64,000 bases of DNA, taken from NCBI GenBank assembly GCA_020161265.1, contig JAIUOC010000009.1, positions 186,001-250,000 on the forward strand, read 5' to 3'. The notes under the pieces were generated by a model. The model was given only the letters and a program-made list of their open reading frames with translations, was not told the DNA's origin and did not search any database. This DNA is from Chloroflexota bacterium (GTDB lineage Bacteria; Chloroflexota; Chloroflexia; Chloroflexales; Herpetosiphonaceae). Made by a program: the position numbers and the translations under genes. Below are positions 50,977 through 58,565 of the stretch, piece after piece (positions within the stretch are counted from its first letter, which is position 1; the number at the start of each line of letters is the position of its first letter).

Positions 50977-53442
50977 ATGAAATCTTTTTTTCGTCGGCAA
51001 CGCCCGACATCCCTCCGCGAACGAGGTAAAGGCAAAGTTCGCTGGACAATCTGGGAGTTAACAGCGCTGGTTGTTAGCATCATTATGATGGCAACCCCAT
51101 TGTTAGCCGCGATTAGCAGTGCTATTTTTCCGTTTAATGCTCAGGCGCAAACCACGCCTCGGCCAACATCAATTCCTACGCCAATAACACCGCTGCCAGC
51201 AACTGCAACCCAGACCTATCCGGTGCCAACCGAAACACCGATTGCCACACCGTGTCCAACGTTCGCACCAACCGACACACCAACCGAGACTGCCACAACC
51301 TATCCAACACCAGGCACACCAGGCACACCAACCGATACACCAAGTGTGACGGATACTCCCAGTGTCACGGATACACCAACGACGATTATTACGTCTACCA
51401 ATACACCAAGTGTGACTGACACTCCTAGCGCACCAACTGACACGCCCAGCGTGACTGATACACCAAGCGCTCCAACAGCAACCACGGTTGTGACACCAAC
51501 AGTAACCAGTGTGGTAAGCCCAACCATACCACGCGGAGGCATGGGGAGTAGCACGCGTTTGCAACGACCTTTGGCTCAAACGCCAGATCCATGTGCAACT
51601 CCACCAACAATTGTGCTTCCGCCAACCGATACCATCCCGCCCGAGGAAACTCCAACCGGCACGATTACTGGCTCAATCACCCTGACTCCAGATACTCCAA
51701 CGGTTGATCCATGTGTGATTGCAAGTTGTACGCCAGTTGCAACCATCCCAACCGATATTGCAACAGCGACCGAAACCACCTTGCCTGCCGATGAACCGAT
51801 TGCAGTGGCGAAGAGTAGTTCTCGTTCGTTGCTTCAGCCTGGAGAGACATTTAGTTATATCATCACGGTGAGTTTCCAAGATAACGGTGATGGGCAAACG
51901 TCACGTTCAGTGACGATTAGCGACCCATTGCCAAGCCAAGTGACATTCATTGCGGTGCAACAGCTTGGCTCAGCTACCTGTGTTGGTGGCACAACTGTCA
52001 ACTGTAATGGTACAGTTAGCGCTGGCAACCCAATCGTGGTTACCATTCAGGTTCAGGTTAATGCTAGCGTGGCCTTGGGCACAAATATCGTAAATACGGT
52101 CAGCGCCTCGGCTGCTAATCGCACGTTGCAAGCAAGCGATACCGTGATTGTGCCAGATACCTTGCCAACGATTACAATTGGCACGGCAGGCCCAAGCTTT
52201 ACGCCAATTATTGTGACCAATACCCCTGGCGGCAATTCAACCGTAACTCCTGGGGGTGGTTCGACTGTTACGCCTGGCGGCAACTCAACCGTAACCCCAA
52301 TCATCGTAACCAATACGCCAGGCGGTGGTTCAACCGTAACCCCAATTATTATCACTAACACACCTGGTGGCTCAACCAGCGTGCCTGTTACAACTGGCCC
52401 AAGCAACACGCCACGGCCAAATCAGCCGAGCAACACGCCACGGCCAAACCAGCCAACTAACACGCCACGGCCAAATCAGCCGAGCAACACGCCACAACCA
52501 AATCAGCCGAGCAATACGCCACGACCTGATATCACGTCAGTGCCTGCGACCAATGTGCCAGTTGCTACGGTTGTGCCACCAAGCAACCCAACTGCCACGC
52601 CACGCCCAGGCGCACCAGTGCCTTCAGCAACTCAACGCCCAGGCGGTGGTTCAAATCCAAGTGCTACGCCACGTCCAGGTGCACCAGTGCCTTCAGCCAC
52701 CAATGCACCTGCTGGAAACCCACCAACCAATGCACCAGTTCCAGCGACGGCAACACCAACCAATCCAGCTGGCTTCGTCACCGATCCAATCGTGACTGGC
52801 TTGCAGTTCCAAAAGAAGAGCGATTGGGGCAGCCGCTTTGCAGGCGAAAGTTTGATTTACACAATCACGATCATCAGTCCAACCAATTCATTGAATGCTG
52901 GTACGATGCGTGATGTGGTGGTCGTTGATCAATTGCCAAGCAACTTGGAAACCAATGGCCCAATCAAGGTCAGCGACCAAAATGCACGGGTTGAACAACA
53001 AGGCAACCAAATTACCGTGCGGGTCGGGGTCTTGCCAGCAGGCCAAACCTTAACGATCATGATTCCAGTCAAGATCAAAGATGGAGTGGCTGCTCAAACC
53101 CGGATCGTCAACCAAGCACAGTTGAACTTCGCTGGCCTGGCCCAGCCAATCTACTCGAATATTTCGAGCGTGTTGGTGGTCGGCGAAGCCCCAGCAGTCA
53201 GTGCCACAGCAATTCCTAAGGGTAATGTTGGTGGCGGTGCTGCAACTGCCAATCCAGCCACCGTCACGCCAAATACTGGCATTGGCGGCGGCCAAGGTAG
53301 TGGTGACGGTACTGGAGCAACCGATGTTGGAACGATCAACCCAGCTACTAACATGGGTATTCCAGCAACAGGCTTGGTACTCTTTGCCCTAACCATGGCA
53401 GTCCACGTTGTGCGGGTTCGCCGCGAAATGACGCGGATCTAA
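50977..53442 (+). CDS. Surface protein with DUF11-like domains and an IPATG sorting signal
   Basis: An 821-residue exported protein. A signal/anchor segment at about 20-45 leads into Thr/Pro-rich linkers. Two DUF11-like beta domains are recognisable: one at about 270-385 (KSSSRSLLQPGETFSYIITV) and one at about 610-730 (GESLIYTITIISPTN and VVDQLPSNLETNG). Between them are repeats, including SNTPRPNQP 9-mers. The C-terminus has IPATG (about 794-798), a hydrophobic stretch and RVRREMTRI, the layout of a sortase substrate. It begins 30 bp after the sortase gene. A terminator follows. Confidence 0.88.
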   Translation: MKSFFRRQRPTSLRERGKGKVRWTIWELTALVVSIIMMATPLLAAISSAIFPFNAQAQTTPRPTSIPTPITPLPATATQTYPVPTETPIATPCPTFAPTDTPTETATTYPTPGTPGTPTDTPSVTDTPSVTDTPTTIITSTNTPSVTDTPSAPTDTPSVTDTPSAPTATTVVTPTVTSVVSPTIPRGGMGSSTRLQRPLAQTPDPCATPPTIVLPPTDTIPPEETPTGTITGSITLTPDTPTVDPCVIASCTPVATIPTDIATATETTLPADEPIAVAKSSSRSLLQPGETFSYIITVSFQDNGDGQTSRSVTISDPLPSQVTFIAVQQLGSATCVGGTTVNCNGTVSAGNPIVVTIQVQVNASVALGTNIVNTVSASAANRTLQASDTVIVPDTLPTITIGTAGPSFTPIIVTNTPGGNSTVTPGGGSTVTPGGNSTVTPIIVTNTPGGGSTVTPIIITNTPGGSTSVPVTTGPSNTPRPNQPSNTPRPNQPTNTPRPNQPSNTPQPNQPSNTPRPDITSVPATNVPVATVVPPSNPTATPRPGAPVPSATQRPGGGSNPSATPRPGAPVPSATNAPAGNPPTNAPVPATATPTNPAGFVTDPIVTGLQFQKKSDWGSRFAGESLIYTITIISPTNSLNAGTMRDVVVVDQLPSNLETNGPIKVSDQNARVEQQGNQITVRVGVLPAGQTLTIMIPVKIKDGVAAQTRIVNQAQLNFAGLAQPIYSNISSVLVVGEAPAVSATAIPKGNVGGGAATANPATVTPNTGIGGGQGSGDGTGATDVGTINPATNMGIPATGLVLFALTMAVHVVRVRREMTRI
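52400..52530. repeat. 27-bp tandem repeat in the sortase-substrate gene
   Basis: Four to five copies of a 27-bp unit (CAACACGCCACGGCCAAATC core) encode SNTPRPNQP. Differences are mostly third-base. Confidence 0.8.
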
Positions 53443-53463
53443 ACGACAATTTCAAGCAAACAA

Positions 53464-53498
53464 AAAACCCCGCTCGTTTGAGCGGGGTTTTGGTTTTA
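53464..53498. terminator. Bidirectional intrinsic terminator
   Basis: AAAACCCCGCTC (53464-53475) and GAGCGGGGTTTT (53480-53491) pair perfectly around a 4-base loop, followed by GGTTTT. It separates the surface protein gene and the convergent RusA-like gene. Confidence 0.9.
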
Positions 53499-53500
53499 GC

Positions 53501-53917
53501 TTATTTAATCAATACTTGGCGATCATGTTCAAATTGCCAATCGCTGAGCGCTTCTAGCTCCACTTCTAAGCGCGGATGCAACGGGTCAATTCGTTTGACC
53601 AGATGAATATCGACAACCCGATTATCGTTGATCCCAAGGCTAGTACAGATACTATCTTGAGTAATTTTCAGACCGCCATCAAGATCACGGCGTAATGGCG
53701 TTTCAAAATAAAAATCGAGGAACATTGCCAAATAGCCTTGGTGGGCGAGGGCCAGAAATTGCTCGGAGATGGTGTCGCGTTGTTGTAAGAGCGCTAGTTG
53801 GCGTTTAACTTGGCGTTTGAAAACTTGGGCTTCGCGACTCAGCACACGGCGATTGCCAACCGTCACATATTGGCTGTTGATTGATGGTGGTAATGGCAAA
53901 CTAAATTGAACAACCAC
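53501..53917 (-). CDS. RusA-like endonuclease
   Basis: A 138-residue protein resembling RusA Holliday-junction resolvases. The N-terminal LPLPPSINSQYVTVGNRRVL corresponds to the RusA PPSxN...Y start, and RRDLDGGLKITQDSICTSLG followed by INDNRVVDIHLVKR carries the Asp residues and Lys expected for metal binding. The GTG at 53917 is chosen because GGAGGGG lies 3 bp upstream of the CAT codon before it; an upstream TTG at 53929 overlaps that site. RusA is usually phage-derived, but no phage neighbours are here. Confidence 0.72.
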   Translation of the reverse strand: MVVQFSLPLPPSINSQYVTVGNRRVLSREAQVFKRQVKRQLALLQQRDTISEQFLALAHQGYLAMFLDFYFETPLRRDLDGGLKITQDSICTSLGINDNRVVDIHLVKRIDPLHPRLEVELEALSDWQFEHDRQVLIK

Positions 53918-54024
53918 ATGCCCCTCCAAACAACATCAAGCGCAAACACAAGCTTAGTATAGCACATGCTTGCCAAACATTTGTGTTATTCGATTAAAAA
54001 TTTGATCAAATAGCCTAAAAAGCT

Positions 54025-54053
54025 TTGACTTATCGCCTAGAATATGCTATAGT
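54025..54053 (+). promoter_or_regulatory. Promoter of the infC-rpmI-rplT operon
   Basis: TTGACT (54025-54030), a 17-bp spacer and TATAGT (54048-54053). It lies just before the structured leader. Confidence 0.65.
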
Positions 54054-54061
54054 TGGCGGGC

Positions 54062-54122
54062 CAACACCCTAACGCTGATGAGGTCGCGTTTAGGGCTTTG
54101 TTGTGTTTTGATGTCCTTTTTT
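54062..54122 (+). promoter_or_regulatory. Structured infC leader, possible L20-type attenuator
   Basis: CAACACCCTAACGC (54062-54075) pairs with GCGTTTAGGGCTTTGTTG (54086-54103), with small bulges, followed by TGTTTTG and a T-run at 54117-54122, then the infC ribosome-binding site. This is the layout of a ribosomal-protein-controlled attenuator. L20 autoregulates this operon in several bacteria; that it does so here is inferred. Confidence 0.5.
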
Positions 54123-54136
54123 GGAAGGAGCCTCCT

Positions 54137-54748
54137 ATCAGAGACAAGCTACGAATCAATAATCGGATTCGCGTGCGTGAAGTGCGTCTGATCGACGAAA
54201 ACGGGACCCAAGTTGGGATCATCACCACCCGTGATGCGCTCGACATGGCACATGACCGCGATCTCGACTTAGTTGAGGTTGCCCCGAATGCTAGCCCGCC
54301 GGTTTGCCGCCTTATGGATTACGGCAAATACCGCTACGAGCAAACCAAGAAAGAACGCGAAGCCCGCAAGAATCAAAAACAGGTCGAACTGAAAGAGATT
54401 CGCATGCAGCCGCGCACCGACACCCATGACTTGCAGGTTAAGGTGAACAATGCTCGCCGTTTCCTCGAAGAAGGGCACAAAGTGAAGTTCTCGGTACGTT
54501 TCCGTGGGCGCGAAATCACTCACCCTGAAATTGGCCGCGAAATGCTCGAGCAAATTGCCGAGGATTTACGCGATCATGGGGTGCTTGAGCAAAAACCTAC
54601 GCTCGAAGGTCGGGCCTATTCGTTGATCATGGCCCCATCACCAAGCAAAACGCAGCCCGCGAAACGTAGCGATAAACCGGCTCCACCATTATCATCATTA
54701 GGAGATATTGATTTCGATGCCGAAGATGAAGACCAACAAGCAGGCTAA
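54137..54748 (+). CDS. infC: Translation initiation factor IF-3, apparent AUC start
   Basis: A 203-residue initiation factor that blocks premature subunit joining and checks start-codon pairing. The family start RDKLRINNRIRVREVRLIDE follows an AUC codon at 54137-54139, 6 bp after AAGGAG; there is no ATG, GTG or TTG in frame between the site and the conserved sequence, and the next in-frame start candidates upstream lie in the leader. IF-3 genes typically start with AUU, AUC or AUA, which allows self-regulation. The N-domain, linker (YEQTKKEREARKNQKQ) and C-domain (KEIRMQPRTDTHDLQVKV) are complete. An acidic C-terminal tail (DIDFDAEDEDQQAG) is extra. Overlaps rpmI by 32 bp. Confidence 0.93.
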   Translation: MRDKLRINNRIRVREVRLIDENGTQVGIITTRDALDMAHDRDLDLVEVAPNASPPVCRLMDYGKYRYEQTKKEREARKNQKQVELKEIRMQPRTDTHDLQVKVNNARRFLEEGHKVKFSVRFRGREITHPEIGREMLEQIAEDLRDHGVLEQKPTLEGRAYSLIMAPSPSKTQPAKRSDKPAPPLSSLGDIDFDAEDEDQQAG

Positions 54749-54920
54749 ACGCCGCTTTAAAATCACTGGCACCGGTAAGATTATGCGCACCAAGGGTGGC
54801 AAAAGCCACTTCCGCCGCCGCAAATCAACCCGCGTCAAGCAGGCTCTCGATAAGATGTTCCCAGTGAGTGCATCAGACGTGAAGCGTCTGCAACGCTCAT
54901 TGCCTTACGGCCTGAAGTAG
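54717..54920 (+). CDS. rpmI: 50S ribosomal protein L35
   Basis: A 67-residue basic ribosomal protein of normal length. It begins MPKMKTNKQAKRRFKITGTG and contains GGKSHFRRRKSTRVKQAL. The start lies inside the 3' end of infC (32-bp overlap), with AGGAG 12 bp upstream, so translation is presumably coupled. rplT follows after 114 bp. Confidence 0.95.
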   Translation: MPKMKTNKQAKRRFKITGTGKIMRTKGGKSHFRRRKSTRVKQALDKMFPVSASDVKRLQRSLPYGLK

Positions 54921-55034
54921 TTCGCCCGTCGGAAAATTGGTGCTGGTTGGTAGCGGGATCAGGGTTATAAGCTTTGCAATGCTCCTGTACCGTCTCGCCA
55001 GCATTTTGTAGCTACTCTTTCTGGAGGTATCTCG
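54921..55034 (+). promoter_or_regulatory. rpmI-rplT spacer with possible RNA structure
   Basis: The 114-bp gap contains complementary segments TGCTGG (54942-54947) and CCAGCA (54998-55003), with CAGG/CCTG inside, which could form a long imperfect stem-loop upstream of rplT. It could be a ribosomal protein L20 binding site, but the match is weak. CTGGAGG precedes rplT. Confidence 0.3.
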
Positions 55035-55391
55035 ATGGCACGTATCAAACGTGGCATTATGACGCACAAGCGTCACAAGAAGCTTTTGAAGCAAGCCAAG
55101 GGTTTCCGTGGCAGTCGTTCTCACAACTATAAGACCGCTCACGAAGCAGTGATGAAGGCGCTCTCATACGCCTTCCGCGACCGCCGCAACCGCAAACGCG
55201 ATTTCCGCCGCTTGTGGATCGTGCGGATCAACGCTGCCGCTCGCTTGAACGGCGTAAGCTATAGCAATTTGATCAATGGCTTGAACAAGGCTGGGATCGT
55301 GATCGATCGCCGCCAATTGGCCGACTTGGCTGTCCGCGATGCTGCCGCTTTCACGGCAATTGTCGCTCAAGCTAAGCAAGCATTGGCCTAG
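55035..55391 (+). CDS. rplT: 50S ribosomal protein L20
   Basis: A 118-residue rRNA-binding protein needed early in large-subunit assembly. [20 protein letters not shown] and [19 protein letters not shown] are the family N-terminus; [20 protein letters not shown] and the globular C-terminal domain are complete. GGAGG lies 7 bp before the start. Last ribosomal gene of the operon; the methyltransferase gene follows 18 bp later. Confidence 0.97.
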   Translation: MARIKRGIMTHKRHKKLLKQAKGFRGSRSHNYKTAHEAVMKALSYAFRDRRNRKRDFRRLWIVRINAAARLNGVSYSNLINGLNKAGIVIDRRQLADLAVRDAAAFTAIVAQAKQALA

Positions 55392-55409
55392 TTCAAGGCA
55401 CGGTGCTGT

Positions 55410-56195
55410 GTGATTGACCTCATTACCAGCACTGCTAATCATCACGTTAAATACCTGCGTTCGTTGTTGCGCTCCCGCAAGGATCGCCATAATGAACGCA
55501 GGTTTGTTGTTGAAGGGGTACGCTTGGTTGGTGAAGCGCTCAATTTTGCTACACCAAGTTTGCTGCTCTATGTGACTGAGCAGTTGGCTAGCACCGAACG
55601 CGGCCAGCACTTGCTCGATCAAATTCCTCAATTGCCCAATGCTTTCGCCACAACCCCAGCAATTTTGGCTGGCCTCAGCGATGTTGAGACCCCCCAAGGC
55701 ATCATCGCGGTTGTACCAATGCCGCAATTCACCCGCCAATCAGCCTCATTAATCTTGATGCTCGATGGCGTGCAAGATCCTGGCAATGTTGGCACGTTAT
55801 TGCGTTCAGCCGAAGCCGCTGGCGTTGGCCAAGTGTTGTGTTTGCAGGGCACTGCCGATGTGTGGAGTCCTAAAGTTGTGCGTTCGGGCATGGGCGTGCA
55901 TTTTCGGCTGCCAATCGTCGATGGCTTAAATTGGGAAACAGCCTTGCCGCTGATTGAGCATTGCCAACAACGCTTCGCGGCGGTGCAGGATTCAGCATTG
56001 GCCTACGATCAAGCTGATTTGACCCAACCAACGCTGTTGATTATCGGCAACGAGGCTAATGGCGTTTCAGCCACCACCCTCAGCTATGCCAGCACGATCA
56101 CCATCCCCATGCTTGGCTCGCTCGAATCGTTGAATGCCGCCGTTGCTGGCAGCGTGCTATTATTCGAGGCCGCCCGCCAACGCCGACTAAAGTAA
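55410..56195 (+). CDS. SpoU/TrmH-family RNA 2'-O-methyltransferase
   Basis: A 261-residue methyltransferase of the SPOUT superfamily. An N-terminal substrate-binding domain (LRSLLRSRKDRHNERRFVVE) is followed by the three SpoU motifs: LMLDGVQDPGNVGTLLRSAEAAG, LLIIGNEANGVS and IPMLGSLESLNAAVAGSVLL, which form the knotted SAM site. It modifies a ribose in rRNA or tRNA; which nucleotide is not evident. The GTG start at 55410 is 18 bp after rplT, so it is probably cotranscribed with it. Length fits the TrmH/RlmB-like group. Confidence 0.88.
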   Translation: MIDLITSTANHHVKYLRSLLRSRKDRHNERRFVVEGVRLVGEALNFATPSLLLYVTEQLASTERGQHLLDQIPQLPNAFATTPAILAGLSDVETPQGIIAVVPMPQFTRQSASLILMLDGVQDPGNVGTLLRSAEAAGVGQVLCLQGTADVWSPKVVRSGMGVHFRLPIVDGLNWETALPLIEHCQQRFAAVQDSALAYDQADLTQPTLLIIGNEANGVSATTLSYASTITIPMLGSLESLNAAVAGSVLLFEAARQRRLK

Positions 56196-56234
56196 AAAGT
56201 CAGAAATCAAAAGGCAAAATAATAAACATGCAAT

Positions 56235-56327
56235 AGAAGGCTTTAACACAACGAACCATGATTCGTGTAATTCGTGCAATTCGTGGCTAAAAATAGCTCC
56301 GTGCTCTTCATGGTTAAATGTCACTCC
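56235..56327. repeat. Short intergenic repeat block before the esterase gene
   Basis: ATTCGTGTAATTCGTGCAAT then TCGTGGCTAAAAATAGCTCC is the inverse orientation of the GCCACGAATTGCACGAATT module, followed by CGTGCTCTTCATGGTTAAA. It fills most of the gap between convergent genes. Confidence 0.7.
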
Positions 56328-56957
56328 TCATGCAAACTGCTGCTCAATTAATGCCCACAACTCGGCCACATGCCCAAGCATACCGTGATCCCAACGGGGC
56401 GTATGCAAGCGCACATACTCACGCGACTGAGCAAACCGCTGGCTTTGGGTGTGGCTCACGCTCGCATCTTCAGTGCCATGCACAATCAAAATCGGCATGC
56501 TACGCGAAAACGTATCGCTATTATAGCTTTCAGCATCTTCAATTAAGCCATAATGCACTCTTCGCATAGCCTGATTGTGATAGTTATAAAATTCCAGCCA
56601 GCCCGCGGTTTGCCATTGGTTGATAGTTGTCGCACCCATCATTAACCGCCGATTTTGGGCAAAATAGAGCGCCGGAGCCAATAAAATCAAGCGTTCGATT
56701 TGCGGAATAGTTGCGGCGGCATGCAATGCCACCAAGCCGCCCAAACTCGAACCAAGCACACACCAAGGCTCATCTGAAATACCAATTAATTGTTGCAAAT
56801 AGGCAATTTGAGCACTGATGGTTAAGTATTCAAACGATGGCCGATTCAAATCGGGGATGATTAATTCGTGGCCCAAGGCCGCAAATTGCTGGGCAAACCA
56901 GCTGGCCTTTTGCGAGTTTGGCCCCGAAGCAAAACCATGGCAATAGAGATAGCGCAT
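56328..56957 (-). CDS. YqiA/YcfP-like alpha/beta-hydrolase (esterase)
   Basis: A 209-residue small esterase-like hydrolase. The N-terminal YLYCHGFASGPNSQKASWFA is typical of the YqiA/UPF0227 group, the nucleophile elbow is LGSSLGGLVALHAA, the acid is in ILIVHGTEDASVSH and the base probably His in DHGMLGHV. The physiological substrate is unknown. The GNAT-free neighbourhood gives no hint. The start is the first ATG of the frame. Confidence 0.85.
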   Translation of the reverse strand: MRYLYCHGFASGPNSQKASWFAQQFAALGHELIIPDLNRPSFEYLTISAQIAYLQQLIGISDEPWCVLGSSLGGLVALHAAATIPQIERLILLAPALYFAQNRRLMMGATTINQWQTAGWLEFYNYHNQAMRRVHYGLIEDAESYNSDTFSRSMPILIVHGTEDASVSHTQSQRFAQSREYVRLHTPRWDHGMLGHVAELWALIEQQFA

Positions 56958-57094
56958 ACTCCATCCTCAGAATTTCAAGCAGCAGGCCAATTGTAAACGA
57001 TGCGGGGAATACTACCGAACAGTTGTATAATGATTACACGATCCGTCGCACGACGCGGCGACAACCGTAGCTTGGAATCAAGGAAGGGCTAACC

Positions 57095-58501
57095 ATGTTC
57101 AGTGATTCGCCCCACGAGGAATGCGGCGTTTTTGGGATTTACGCTCCCAGCGAAGATGTAGCACGCATCACATTTTTCAGTTTATACGCTTTGCAGCACC
57201 GTGGTCAGGAAAGCGCAGGGATTGCGGTTTCCGATGGCAAGACCATCAATACTCACAAAGAAATGGGCTTGGTATCGCAGATTTTCGATGAGCGTTCGCT
57301 GCGCCATCTCAAAGGTCATATTGCGATTGGCCATACCCGCTATTCAACTACTGGTTCATCACAAGTAATCAATGCCCAACCATTTACAATGCACACGTTG
57401 CTTGGCCCACTGGCAGTTGGCCACAACGGCAACCTGACCAATGCTGCCTCGCTGCGCCGTCAATTGATGGAACGTGGTGTCGGGTTAATGACATCTTCTG
57501 ATAGTGAAGTGGCAACGATGCTGCTTGCTGGCCTTGAAGGCAATACCTGGTCGCAACGCATCGATGCCTTTACCAATTGTGTCGAAGGTGCTTATTGTCT
57601 GACAGTCTTGACCCGCGATGCGCTTTATGCAGTACGCGACCCGTGGGGCTTGCGGCCATTATGCCTTGGGCGTTTTGGCGATGCCGGCTGGGTCGTGGCC
57701 TCGGAATCATGCGCCTTCGATACAATTGGCGCTGAATTTATCCGCGAGATCGATCCTGGCGAAGTTTTGCAGATTGATCGTGATGGCCCACGCACGATTG
57801 CCAAACATCCTGCTCAGCAGCAAGCCTTTTGTTTATTTGAATATATTTATTTCTCGCGTCCCGATAGCTATCTGCAAGGCCAATTAATCCATGAAGTGCG
57901 CATGCGCTTAGGCCATGAATTGGCGCGGGAAGCCCCAGCTGATGCCGATTTAGTAATTGGCGTGCCCGATTCGGCCTTGCCAGCAGCGCTAGGTTTTTCG
58001 CAGGCCAGCGGCATTCCCTATGGCGACGGCTTGATCAAAAATCGCTATATTGGCCGCACGTTTATTCAGCCCGATCAACGTTTGCGCCAGCAAGGCGTTG
58101 CGCTCAAGCTCAATCCATTGCCAAATGTACTCAATGGCAAGCGGGTAATTTTAATCGATGATACGATTGTACGCGGCACAACCAGCGGGCCAATTATCAA
58201 GCTTTTGCGCAAAGCTGGGGCTACCGAAGTGCATATGCGGGTGTCTGCGCCGCCAATTCGCCACCCATGTTTTATGGGCGTAGATATGGCGACTCAGCCC
58301 GAACTGATTGCCTTCAACAAAACTGAGGCCGAAATTTGCGAGACGATCGGGGCTGATTCGTTGGCGTATCTTTCGATGGAAGGGCTGCTGCGAGCTACCC
58401 GCCGCGATCCCAATGGCTTCTGTGGGGCATGTTTCAGTGGCAAGTATCCTTTCCCAATCCACGAAGCTGGCAAGGAAATTTTCGAACTGACCAGCGTCTA
58501 A
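57095..58501 (+). CDS. purF: Amidophosphoribosyltransferase
   Basis: A 468-residue enzyme that starts purine synthesis by transferring ammonia from glutamine to PRPP. The glutamine amidotransferase domain begins after a 9-residue propeptide at nucleophile C10 (HEECGVFGIY), and the phosphoribosyltransferase half carries VILIDDTIVRGTTSGPIIKL. Cysteines FCLFEYIYF, HPCFMG and CGACFSGKYPF match the B. subtilis-type [4Fe-4S] enzyme. No other pur genes are nearby. GGAAGGG lies 6 bp before the start. Confidence 0.96.
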   Translation: MFSDSPHEECGVFGIYAPSEDVARITFFSLYALQHRGQESAGIAVSDGKTINTHKEMGLVSQIFDERSLRHLKGHIAIGHTRYSTTGSSQVINAQPFTMHTLLGPLAVGHNGNLTNAASLRRQLMERGVGLMTSSDSEVATMLLAGLEGNTWSQRIDAFTNCVEGAYCLTVLTRDALYAVRDPWGLRPLCLGRFGDAGWVVASESCAFDTIGAEFIREIDPGEVLQIDRDGPRTIAKHPAQQQAFCLFEYIYFSRPDSYLQGQLIHEVRMRLGHELAREAPADADLVIGVPDSALPAALGFSQASGIPYGDGLIKNRYIGRTFIQPDQRLRQQGVALKLNPLPNVLNGKRVILIDDTIVRGTTSGPIIKLLRKAGATEVHMRVSAPPIRHPCFMGVDMATQPELIAFNKTEAEICETIGADSLAYLSMEGLLRATRRDPNGFCGACFSGKYPFPIHEAGKEIFELTSV

Positions 58502-58521
58502 GCAAAATCCTTTGAATCAAG

Positions 58522-58560
58522 CAATGGCCCATGGCACACACGTTGCACCATGGGCCATTG
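58522..58560. terminator. Bidirectional terminator between purF and the M14 peptidase gene
   Basis: CAATGGCCCATGG (58522-58534) and CCATGGGCCATTG (58548-58560) pair perfectly around a 13-base loop. It lies between the convergent ends; the following GAATTTTA is weakly T-rich. Confidence 0.85.
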
Positions 58561-58565
58561 GAATT

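Noticed and set aside
51169-51579. Minus-strand frames opposite the Thr/Pro linker of the sortase substrate
   Set aside because: Shadow frames of low-complexity DNA; the plus strand has the signal, DUF11 domains and sorting motif.
54053-54136. A 28-residue N-terminal extension of IF-3
   Set aside because: It would be coded by the structured leader directly after the promoter, and conserved IF-3 sequence begins after the AUC codon.
57026-57031. TATAAT upstream of purF
   Set aside because: No -35 element at suitable spacing and no TGn extension, so I did not list it as a promoter.
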